Assembly (NCBI GenBank): GCA_049315325.1
Contig: JBMOKJ010000001.1
Span: 1 to 64,000, forward strand
DNA: 64,000 nucleotides
Reading direction: 5' to 3'
Source: CAXXIC01 sp049315325
GTDB lineage: Bacteria; Bacteroidota; Bacteroidia; Bacteroidales; UBA7332
Position 1 is the stretch's first letter. Every line of letters begins with the position of its first letter. The position numbers and the translations under genes are program-made. This document shows positions 57,582-64,000 of this stretch, one piece after another. The notes below the pieces were generated by a model that was not told the DNA's origin, ran no database searches, and saw nothing but the letters and a program-made list of their open reading frames with translations.

Positions 57582-59834
57582 TTATTTATGAACAATCACC
57601 AATACTGAAGGCGTTCTTTTTATCCATTCCGAATGAGTATCAACAACCCATTTCCAACCATCGTTGCTCACAATCCAAAGGTCACGTTTTTCTATCTCTT
57701 CAATATTGAACTTATCGGAGTTTGTCAATTCTATTCGCGCTAATTCTTGTTCAGAAAATGCCAATTTAGATTTTAAGCTATCTGATAACAGACAAACTGT
57801 TACTTCAAAATTCAGTTTGTCTACAATTTTCCGAATATAATCAAGTAAATACAGCTCATTTTCGTCTCGTAAAGAGACAAATATACGTTCAGTCTTCGCT
57901 AGTTTTTTATCAATGAAAACGCCTATAGAGACCTCGCTTTTTGAGAGAATAAGACGAGTGCGGGCATCAAATGGAGAATCTTCAAACTCTAGATCACGCC
58001 CTATGACTTTATTTATTAAACGGTTTGGATGTACAATTCGAGTGGTAAAGTCGAGCACCTTGCCTAAGAAGCTACCTTCGTAAACCGACTGGCCAACACC
58101 AATTAGCAAAAGATCGAAATCTCCTTTATTGGCAACTTCTGCAATGTCACTCTCTATCTCGTTCGACTCCTTAAACAACGTTGTAATCTTTCTATTCAAA
58201 TCGAAAGACTCTTCGACGACTTGGGCAAAAGCAGTTTTCTCGTACTCTTCAATATTAATTGGGCTCAACTCATTGGTTGGCGATAAATGCAATGTTGTAA
58301 CTGCCGTTGAAGATTTATCTTCTGGTATCAGAGCATGTGCTAACCTTAGCAGCGAACGACCCCTTTGTGGATTGCCAAACGAAACTAACACCTTAAATTT
58401 TGGATGATTTGGCTGTTTTACTTCCAAATTATCCTCCTTTGATTTGAAGAAAAAATCGATAATGTTCAAGGCAGGGCCAGTCATAAAAGTCGTAAAAAGA
58501 GCCATAATAACTAACATGGCAAACATTGTTGGAGTCAAGACCCCAAGATCATAACCTATGTTCAGAACAACTAATTCGACCAATCCACGTGTATTCATCA
58601 AAGCTCCGATGTAGAGGCTATCGCGCCAATTCTGACCAATGTATTTTGCGGCTAATGCGCTACCCAAGAATTTCCCTGTGATTGCAACTAAAACAATCAA
58701 ACCTGTAATTTCCCATAACTCCGAGTCATTAATCAACCCAATTTGCGTACGCAAACCTGTGAAAACAAAGAAAAGCGGCAGGAGCAAAACGAGCGAAACA
58801 TCTTCAACCTTTTCAATAAATATTGCTCTAAATTTAAGGTCAGATGGCATAATAGCACCTGCCATAAACGCTCCGAAAAGGGCATGAATGCCAATCAACT
58901 CTGTGCAATACGCAGAAATCATAAGCGTTAAAAAGAAAATACCAACCACTGGTTTGGTCAAGCTTTCGCGCGACGTATGCACCTCTCCAACTCGCTTGAG
59001 GAAAGGTTTTACCAAATAAATCATCGCCAACACATATAGTGAAGCGAACAAAATGGTGTAGAGTGAACTGACAAACGAACCTGCTTTCACAATAGCAATA
59101 ACGGCAGCCAAAAGACTCCAAGCAGTAATATCGTCTACTGCTGCGCAAGTGATAACAACTGTTCCCAGTTTTGTTTTGTGAATTCCACGCTCTTGTACAA
59201 TTCTTGCCAACACAGGAAAAGCTGTAATGCTCATTGCTATTCCAATAAATAGGCCAAACGACAAGAAACTGATTCCAACTGGCGCATAAATCGTGTAAAT
59301 GTAGTTTGCCAACAACATACCCAAAGCAAATGGTACTATTATACTAGCATGACTAATCACGATAGCATCTTGTTTTTTCCCTTTCAAAGCATTCAAGTCG
59401 AGTTCCATCCCGACCATAAACATAAACAGGATAAGACCGATTTGACTCAAAAACTGAAGATTGGCAAACGATTGAACAGGGAAAAAAGTAGTCGAAAATT
59501 CGGGAAAATAAGTGCCAATAAGTGATGGCCCTAATACAATACCAGCAATAATTTCTCCTATTACAGAAGGTTGTCCTATTTTTCGACAAACCCAGCCAAA
59601 CAATCTCGCTGTTAATACTATAATCACAATCTGTGAGAGTAATAATGCCAACGGATGTTCAAAATTTGTGCTCAGGCTATTCCAAAATTGCATAAAATGC
59701 CCATTTGTCGCTTCAGGTACTACTATAATGCGTCCAATTTGCATACCTTCACCCGACTTCACTGTGAAGTAAATGAGTGCCGAGAATATTGCAATGGTAA
59801 TACTATAAAATGATAAGCCTTTGAACTGCTTCAT
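57582..59834 (-). CDS. CPA2-family cation/proton antiporter with C-terminal Usp-like region
   Basis: The product is 750 residues from ATG 59834; a TTG at 59867 overlaps the -7 box and was rejected. Residues about 60-460 form a 12-13 helix Na+/H+ exchanger domain (IGQPSVIGEIIAGIVLGPSL, FMFMVGMELDL, CAAVDDITAWSLLA with the paired Asp, MNTRGLVELVVLN). The rest (about 485-750) is soluble and resembles tandem universal-stress-type domains (FKVLVSFGNPQRGRSLLRLA, DLLLIGVGQS). It is an inner-membrane K+ or Na+ for H+ exchanger, a housekeeping gene outside the PUL. Confidence 0.9.
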   Translation of the reverse strand: MKQFKGLSFYSITIAIFSALIYFTVKSGEGMQIGRIIVVPEATNGHFMQFWNSLSTNFEHPLALLLSQIVIIVLTARLFGWVCRKIGQPSVIGEIIAGIVLGPSLIGTYFPEFSTTFFPVQSFANLQFLSQIGLILFMFMVGMELDLNALKGKKQDAIVISHASIIVPFALGMLLANYIYTIYAPVGISFLSFGLFIGIAMSITAFPVLARIVQERGIHKTKLGTVVITCAAVDDITAWSLLAAVIAIVKAGSFVSSLYTILFASLYVLAMIYLVKPFLKRVGEVHTSRESLTKPVVGIFFLTLMISAYCTELIGIHALFGAFMAGAIMPSDLKFRAIFIEKVEDVSLVLLLPLFFVFTGLRTQIGLINDSELWEITGLIVLVAITGKFLGSALAAKYIGQNWRDSLYIGALMNTRGLVELVVLNIGYDLGVLTPTMFAMLVIMALFTTFMTGPALNIIDFFFKSKEDNLEVKQPNHPKFKVLVSFGNPQRGRSLLRLAHALIPEDKSSTAVTTLHLSPTNELSPINIEEYEKTAFAQVVEESFDLNRKITTLFKESNEIESDIAEVANKGDFDLLLIGVGQSVYEGSFLGKVLDFTTRIVHPNRLINKVIGRDLEFEDSPFDARTRLILSKSEVSIGVFIDKKLAKTERIFVSLRDENELYLLDYIRKIVDKLNFEVTVCLLSDSLKSKLAFSEQELARIELTNSDKFNIEEIEKRDLWIVSNDGWKWVVDTHSEWIKRTPSVLVIVHK

Positions 59835-59864
59835 AGTGAAAACTATTTCGAAATAAAACTGCTG

Positions 59865-59872
59865 CAAAGTTA
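59865..59872 (-). promoter_or_regulatory. -7 box for the antiporter gene
   Basis: TAACTTTG on the minus strand matches TAnnTTTG, 30 bases upstream of the ATG at 59834. No clear -33 TTTG is visible. Confidence 0.4.
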
Positions 59873-60008
59873 GGATAAATTCTATTTCTTAAAACTGATT
59901 ATTCCTAAAATTATTTCGTCTCGAAAAGTCAAAATATATCACAATGATGGAAGTCATTTGTAATCATTCCAAATTTCATTCTTTTGCTTTTCATATTGTT
60001 ATATGCTC

Positions 60009-60016
60009 TAAATTTG
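60009..60016 (+). promoter_or_regulatory. -7 box for the CDF transporter gene
   Basis: TAAATTTG matches TAnnTTTG, with TTTG at 59983-59986 as a possible -33 (22-base spacing, slightly long). Its place inside the longest open frame argues for the downstream start at 60052. Confidence 0.4.
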
Positions 60017-60051
60017 TATTTATAAAAATCACAAACCAAAACAGACAAAAC

Positions 60052-61059
60052 GTGAAACAAGATACCATCAAAATATCCGTTCAGAAAACGATTCTGGCAA
60101 TTGGCGCGATTCTACTAATTGGTAAATTCATTGCATTTTTTATCACCAACTCTGTTGGTATTCTGACTGATGCGATGGAGAGCATTGTCAATGTGGCAGC
60201 TGGTATCATTAGTTTGGTTAGCCTCTACATTTCAAGTAAGCCAAAAGACGAGGATCACCCTTTTGGTCACGGAAAAATTGAGCAAATATCGGCGTCGATC
60301 GAAGCCTTACTCATAATGCTTGCCGGTGGTTTGATTATTTACGAAGGCATCAAACGAATTGTTCATCCATCCACCATCGAATACAATATTATCGGACTCA
60401 TCATTGTGGCAGGAGCTGGATTAGTGAACTATCTATTAGGCTATTACAGCATTAGAGTTGGCAAAAAACATCGGTCAATGGCACTAATTGCTGGTGGAAA
60501 ACATTTGCAATCAGACACTTATTCGTCAATCGGATTGGTGTTAGGTTTGGTGCTTTTGTATGTCACCAAAATCGGATGGATTGACAGTGCTTTGGCATTT
60601 ATTTTTGGAGCAATCATCTTCTTCACAGGTGTGGGAATCATCCGCAGCACCATCGAAAATCTGATGGACAAAACCGATCAACGCATCTTAGATATGATTC
60701 TCGATATCATTATACGCAACAGAAAAAACTATTGGATGGACATCCACAATCTTAAAATGATTAAAAATGGCTCAACTTTCTATGTCAATTGCGACCTTAC
60801 TATTCCGTGGTACTATAATATTCGCCAAAGCCATGCTGCATGCGACGAAATCGAACAAATATTAGAAGCAGAATTGCCCGAAAACATTATGCTTTCTGTT
60901 CACTCCGACCCTTGCAAAGTACACCAATGCGAAGGTTGCGCAATGGAAAACTGCGCGCACCGCACAAACCCACTCATTAAACAACTCGAATTTACAATTG
61001 ACTTAATTACTCATTCTACAGATAAAAGTCAGAAAGCACAACAAGTAATTCAGTCCTAA
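60052..61059 (+). CDS. Cation diffusion facilitator metal exporter
   Basis: I favour the GTG start at 60052 (335 residues) because the 36 residues before it are unlike the family and cover the promoter; the longest frame starts at 59944. Six membrane helices carry ILTDAMESIVNVAAG and DHPFGHGKIEQISA, the metal-site regions, and GGKHLQSDTYSSIG. A cytoplasmic domain follows. The C-terminus has an extra Cys/His cluster (CKVHQCEGCAMENCAHR) that probably binds metal. It exports Zn2+ or Fe2+-type divalent ions by proton exchange; the ion is not assignable. Confidence 0.88.
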   Translation: MKQDTIKISVQKTILAIGAILLIGKFIAFFITNSVGILTDAMESIVNVAAGIISLVSLYISSKPKDEDHPFGHGKIEQISASIEALLIMLAGGLIIYEGIKRIVHPSTIEYNIIGLIIVAGAGLVNYLLGYYSIRVGKKHRSMALIAGGKHLQSDTYSSIGLVLGLVLLYVTKIGWIDSALAFIFGAIIFFTGVGIIRSTIENLMDKTDQRILDMILDIIIRNRKNYWMDIHNLKMIKNGSTFYVNCDLTIPWYYNIRQSHAACDEIEQILEAELPENIMLSVHSDPCKVHQCEGCAMENCAHRTNPLIKQLEFTIDLITHSTDKSQKAQQVIQS

Positions 61060-61084
61060 ATAGGGCTATTTCAATCCATTTTAC

Positions 61085-61092
61085 TATTTTTG
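61085..61092 (+). promoter_or_regulatory. -7 box for radC
   Basis: TATTTTTG matches TAnnTTTG, 31 bases before the ATG at 61124. The flanking bases resemble those of the box at 61885. Confidence 0.45.
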
Positions 61093-61123
61093 CCTATCAA
61101 CATTTGATACACAAAATACTGAT

Positions 61124-61819
61124 ATGGATTCGTTCGAAAAACTTTCGATCAAAGAGTGGGCCGAGGCAGATCGTCCACGCGAGAAAATGATGCAAAAAGG
61201 CTTGAATGCCTTGAGCGATGCCGAATTAATTGCTATTCTTATAGGGTCAGGCAATCGGAAAGAGACCGCAGTTGAACTCTCGCGACGAATCCTGCAAAGC
61301 ACAGACAACAACCTCAATCAATTAGGCAAATACGGATTACAAGACCTAACCAAATTCGCAGGAATCGGCGAGGCAAAAGCCATCACCATTATGGCCGCAC
61401 TTGAGCTTGGACGACGAAGACTGATAGCCGAAACACTTCAACGCGACCAGATAGAAGGCAGCCATTCGGTATACAATATTTTCCACCCACTACTTGCCGA
61501 CTTGCCACACGAAGAGTTTTGGGTATTGCTACTCAATCAATCGAATCGTGTGATAAATCGCGTTAAAATCAGTCAAGGCGGTGTGGCGGCAACAGTTGTA
61601 GATGTGAAAATGATACTCAAGTCTGCATTGGTAGAGCTCGCTCCAGCGATTATATTGTGCCACAACCATCCATCGGGAAACAACAAACCTAGTAGCAACG
61701 ACGACGATTTGACCGAGAAAATAAAAGCTGGAGCCAAACAAATGGATATTCGAGTGGTCGATCACATCATCGTTTGCGACGACAGTTACTACAGTTATGC
61801 CGACGAAGGTAGAATCTAG
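61124..61819 (+). CDS. radC: RadC/JAB1-MPN domain protein
   Basis: The 231-residue product matches the usual RadC length. It has an N-terminal helix-hairpin-helix part (LSDAELIAILIGSGNRKETA, KFAGIGEAKAITIMAALELG) and a JAB/MPN metalloprotease-like domain with the metal motif HNHPSGNNKPSSNDD. Ends with SYADEGRI. RadC was once tied to DNA repair; the true role is unsettled. It has its own promoter and belongs to the chromosomal backbone. Confidence 0.95.
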   Translation: MDSFEKLSIKEWAEADRPREKMMQKGLNALSDAELIAILIGSGNRKETAVELSRRILQSTDNNLNQLGKYGLQDLTKFAGIGEAKAITIMAALELGRRRLIAETLQRDQIEGSHSVYNIFHPLLADLPHEEFWVLLLNQSNRVINRVKISQGGVAATVVDVKMILKSALVELAPAIILCHNHPSGNNKPSSNDDDLTEKIKAGAKQMDIRVVDHIIVCDDSYYSYADEGRI

Positions 61820-61884
61820 AAAATAGTGTTCATTTGCTATCCAGACTGAACAAAACAGCCGATTTTTCGTTCGAATTAAATGAC

Positions 61885-61892
61885 TATTTTTG
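61885..61892 (+). promoter_or_regulatory. -7 box for the MIP18-family gene
   Basis: TATTTTTG matches TAnnTTTG, 24 bases before ATG 61917. It covers the upstream TTG at 61890, which cannot therefore be the translation start. Confidence 0.45.
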
Positions 61893-61916
61893 CAAACGAA
61901 TTACAACAAACTTTTT

Positions 61917-62234
61917 ATGGAAACTAACTTTCTAATTCTCGAAGAACGCATCATCAAGATGCTCAGAATGGTATTTGACCCCGAAATTCCAGTAAATATA
62001 TACGACCTCGGACTGATTTATAACGTGGATATTGATGACGAGAAAAACGTCAAGATTCTAATGACACTTACTGCTCCCAATTGCCCTGCAGCAGACTTTA
62101 TCGTTGAAGATGTACGCATCAAAGTAGAAGGAATCGACGAGGTGAATAGCGTAGATATTGAGCTAACCTTTGAGCCAGCATGGGATAAAGAGATGATGAG
62201 CGAAGAGGCAAAACTTGAACTCGGATTTTTGTAG
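61917..62234 (+). CDS. MIP18/DUF59-family protein, SufT-like
   Basis: The 105-residue single-domain protein has DPEIPVNIYDLGLIYNVDI and LTAPNCPAADFIVEDV, the signature with the conserved Cys of the MIP18 family. Members help assemble Fe-S clusters (SufT) or belong to phenylacetate oxygenase (PaaD); with no paa genes nearby, the Fe-S role is more likely. The start is ATG 61917, set by the promoter. Confidence 0.88.
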   Translation: METNFLILEERIIKMLRMVFDPEIPVNIYDLGLIYNVDIDDEKNVKILMTLTAPNCPAADFIVEDVRIKVEGIDEVNSVDIELTFEPAWDKEMMSEEAKLELGFL

Positions 62235-62242
62235 AATAACAC

Positions 62243-62274
62243 CTCTCCCTAAATCCCTCCCCAAAAGGGAGGGA
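62243..62274. repeat. Intergenic hairpin of the CCTCTCCCT...GGGAGGGACTT type
   Basis: Arms TCCCTCCC (62254-62261) and GGGAGGGA (62267-62274) have loop CAAAA, preceded by CTCTCCCTAAA. It resembles the inverted repeat at 1811 in its AAGTCCCTC edge. It may act as a terminator between the SufT-like gene and lpxH, though no T-run follows. Confidence 0.55.
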
Positions 62275-62286
62275 CTTCAATAGCTT

Positions 62287-63042
62287 ATGACACAACAAAA
62301 GAAAATATATTTTGCTTCCGATGCACACTTTGGTGCCAAGACGTTGAAAAACTCGATTGAAAACGAGAAACGTTTTGTGCGCTGGCTCGACAGCATCAAA
62401 CACGATGCCGAAGCAATTTACCTCGTGGGCGATATGATTGACTTTTGGTTCGAATACAAACACGTGGTGCCAAAAGGCTACACCAGATTTCTAGGTAAGC
62501 TAGCCGAACTCACTGACATGGGCATAAATGTGCATTGGTTTATCGGCAACCATGACATTTGGATTTTTGGCTACATTCAGCAAGAGACGGGAGCAATTGT
62601 GCATCACCGACCATTGCTAAAAGATTTCAACGGCAAAAAATTCTTTATCGGACATGGAGACGGACTGGGTGATAACTCTTGGACATTCAAGGTCATTCGC
62701 TCCGTTTTTCACAATAAACTTGCGCAACGTATGTTTGGTTGGATTCACCCCGACGGAGCAATCTCATTCGCCCTTGGATGGTCGAAAAACAGTCGCGAAA
62801 GCGGCAGCAGAGAGTACAAAGACTACCTTGGCGAAGATAAAGAACACCTTGTAATTTACGCAAAAGAGTTTTTGAAAACCCAACCTTCCATCAACTTTTT
62901 TATCTTCGGACACCGCCACATCATGCTCGACCTTATGCTCAAACGCGAAAGCCGTGTCATCATTCTTGGCGACTGGATTCAACACTTCTCCTACGCTGTG
63001 TGGGATGGCAGCGATATGCGATTAGAGCAGTTTGAGATGTAG
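62287..63042 (+). CDS. lpxH: UDP-2,3-diacylglucosamine diphosphatase
   Basis: The 251-residue calcineurin-like phosphoesterase has the metal motifs in order: SDAHFG (Asp12/His14), GDMIDFWFEY, GNHDIW, GHGDGLGD and FGHRH. The LpxH-specific spacing and the length fit the lipid A enzyme, which splits UDP-2,3-diacylglucosamine to lipid X and UMP at the inner face of the membrane. It has no signal peptide. It sits 52 bases after the SufT-like gene. Confidence 0.9.
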   Translation: MTQQKKIYFASDAHFGAKTLKNSIENEKRFVRWLDSIKHDAEAIYLVGDMIDFWFEYKHVVPKGYTRFLGKLAELTDMGINVHWFIGNHDIWIFGYIQQETGAIVHHRPLLKDFNGKKFFIGHGDGLGDNSWTFKVIRSVFHNKLAQRMFGWIHPDGAISFALGWSKNSRESGSREYKDYLGEDKEHLVIYAKEFLKTQPSINFFIFGHRHIMLDLMLKRESRVIILGDWIQHFSYAVWDGSDMRLEQFEM

Positions 63043-63060
63043 TTTAATTGTAAAATCTGC

Positions 63061-63068
63061 TATATTTG
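63061..63068 (+). promoter_or_regulatory. -7 box for the AraC-family gene
   Basis: TATATTTG matches TAnnTTTG, 20 bases before ATG 63089. No good -33 is seen. Confidence 0.4.
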
Positions 63069-63088
63069 TGCCATTAAATAGGAATTTA

Positions 63089-63940
63089 ATGGTAATAAAC
63101 GAGGATAAGTTTAAGATAAATAAGGTGCTTGATCGAATCAATGAAAAGATCAACTCTGAGGATGACTCTAACGAACTATCTTTAGCTGAATTATCAGAAA
63201 TTGCAGGATTCTCTGAGCGTCAGTTTAGTCGTGTCTTTCCACGCTATTTGTCAGACTCATTCAATAAATACTACTCAACACTACGCTTGGAGTATGCTGC
63301 TCATCTGCTCAAAACTACTAATTTGTCTGTCCTTGCTATTAGTGAAAAAGTAGGCTATTCGAATGCTCCAGCGATAAATAAAGAGTTCAAAAAACGGTTC
63401 GAAACATCGCCTCTACATTTTCGTGCGACCCATCAACTTCAACCATTCGAAACAGGATTTCGAGAATTTGAAAATGTGCAACTACCTGCAATTCATCTGA
63501 TTTACAATTCGTCGATAACCAACTACAATCAATGTGTCAGCGTCGATTTTGAGCAGCAAAACTGGAATGAATTAGAATTGGAGGCACAACGATTGGGTGT
63601 CGCACTCGAAAATCCCAGTTATTGGGGAATTTGTTTCGATGATTCGAATGTCAGATTTGCCGAGGCGTGCAGGTTTTATGCTTGTGTGGAAGTCACCAAA
63701 ACATTAAAGAATCAAGATAAAATTAATTCGTTGACTGTTCCTGCCGGCAAGTATGCCAAATTTACCCACAAGGGCAGCTATGATTTACTAGAATCTCTCT
63801 ACGAAGATGTTTACAGACAAGCTCTTTTCTCCAACCAACTGACTTTGCGCTCCGGATTGGTGTTGGAAAAATACCTGAACAGCGTTGCAAACACCTCTGA
63901 AGCCGACCTTCTGACTGAGGTCTATTTCCCCATCAAATAG
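63089..63940 (+). CDS. AraC-family regulator with GyrI-like effector domain
   Basis: The product is 283 residues from ATG 63089 (the longer frame from 63032 overlaps lpxH and the promoter). The N-terminal AraC-type HTH (about 1-105: SLAELSEIAGFSERQFSRVF, LAISEKVGYSNAPAINKEFK) is joined to a C-terminal GyrI/AraC-E-bind domain (about 120-283: QLPAIHLIYNSSITNYN, VPAGKYAKFTHKGSYDLL, LLTEVYFPIK). Such two-domain proteins resemble Rob/SoxS-like regulators that bind small molecules. The target is unknown; nothing ties it to the PUL. Confidence 0.9.
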   Translation: MVINEDKFKINKVLDRINEKINSEDDSNELSLAELSEIAGFSERQFSRVFPRYLSDSFNKYYSTLRLEYAAHLLKTTNLSVLAISEKVGYSNAPAINKEFKKRFETSPLHFRATHQLQPFETGFREFENVQLPAIHLIYNSSITNYNQCVSVDFEQQNWNELELEAQRLGVALENPSYWGICFDDSNVRFAEACRFYACVEVTKTLKNQDKINSLTVPAGKYAKFTHKGSYDLLESLYEDVYRQALFSNQLTLRSGLVLEKYLNSVANTSEADLLTEVYFPIK

Positions 63941-63990
63941 CCTGTCCTCTTTTGGCGATTTAGGATAACTGACCTCGCAATCCGACCTCC

Positions 63991-63998
63991 TACATTTG
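63991..63998 (+). promoter_or_regulatory. -7 box at the window edge
   Basis: TACATTTG matches TAnnTTTG and probably belongs to a plus-strand gene starting outside the window. The gap 63941-63990 shows nothing else. Confidence 0.3.
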
Positions 63999-64000
63999 TA

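Overview
The window is AT-rich DNA from a Bacteroidota genome, most likely a Bacteroidales organism with a type IX secretion system (T9SS), of the Paludibacter kind; genus is inference. The evidence is two SusC/SusD pairs, a hybrid two-component regulator, at least six proteins with T9SS C-terminal sorting domains, repeated TAnnTTTG -7 promoter boxes, and lpxH, radC and a MIP18/SufT-like gene of the Bacteroidota type. No rRNA, tRNA or CRISPR array was seen.

Region 1 (1-16927, minus strand) is the left arm of a large polysaccharide utilization locus (PUL). In transcription order it holds susC1, susD1, a DUF5017-type surface lipoprotein, a secreted beta-helix-like protein, a GH105 unsaturated uronyl hydrolase, two heparinase II/III-family proteins, a T9SS protein with a GH54-like jelly roll, and a third heparinase II/III-family protein cut by the window edge.

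Region 2 (16995-18543) is a scar: a short truncated reading frame, a decayed IS3-family element with two nonsense changes and two frameshifts, and a second IS-end-like sequence. It now separates susC1 from the regulator.

Region 3 (18633-55216, plus strand) is the right arm. It encodes the hybrid two-component regulator (HTCS), GH88, an SGNH esterase, a T9SS beta-helix protein, a small binding-module protein, two tandem heparinase II/III-family proteins carrying that same module, a GH95-like enzyme with Ig-like repeats and a CBM6, a small secreted protein, another heparinase II/III-family protein, GH29, susC2/susD2/DUF5017, a second GH95-like enzyme, GH39 and GH51. Three promoters in this arm share a pair of direct half-sites at a fixed distance from the -7 box, which I propose as the operator of the HTCS.

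Region 4 (55217-64000) leaves the PUL proper. It holds a relic of a T9SS sorting domain, a terminator, a tagaturonate epimerase (uxaE) that links to uronate catabolism, a CPA2 cation/proton antiporter, a CDF metal exporter, radC, a SufT/MIP18-like gene, lpxH and an AraC regulator.

Working model (inference): SusC/SusD pairs and surface lipoproteins capture a uronic-acid-rich glycan. Six heparinase-fold lyases cut it and leave unsaturated uronyl ends, which GH88 and GH105 remove. GH29, GH95-like, GH51 and GH39 enzymes trim fucose (or related), arabinose and xylose, the SGNH enzyme removes esters, and UxaE feeds uronates onward. No sulfatase is present, so a sulfated algal glycan is unlikely. 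A plant mucilage or gum, or a microbial exopolysaccharide with uronate, fucose, arabinose and xylose, fits better.
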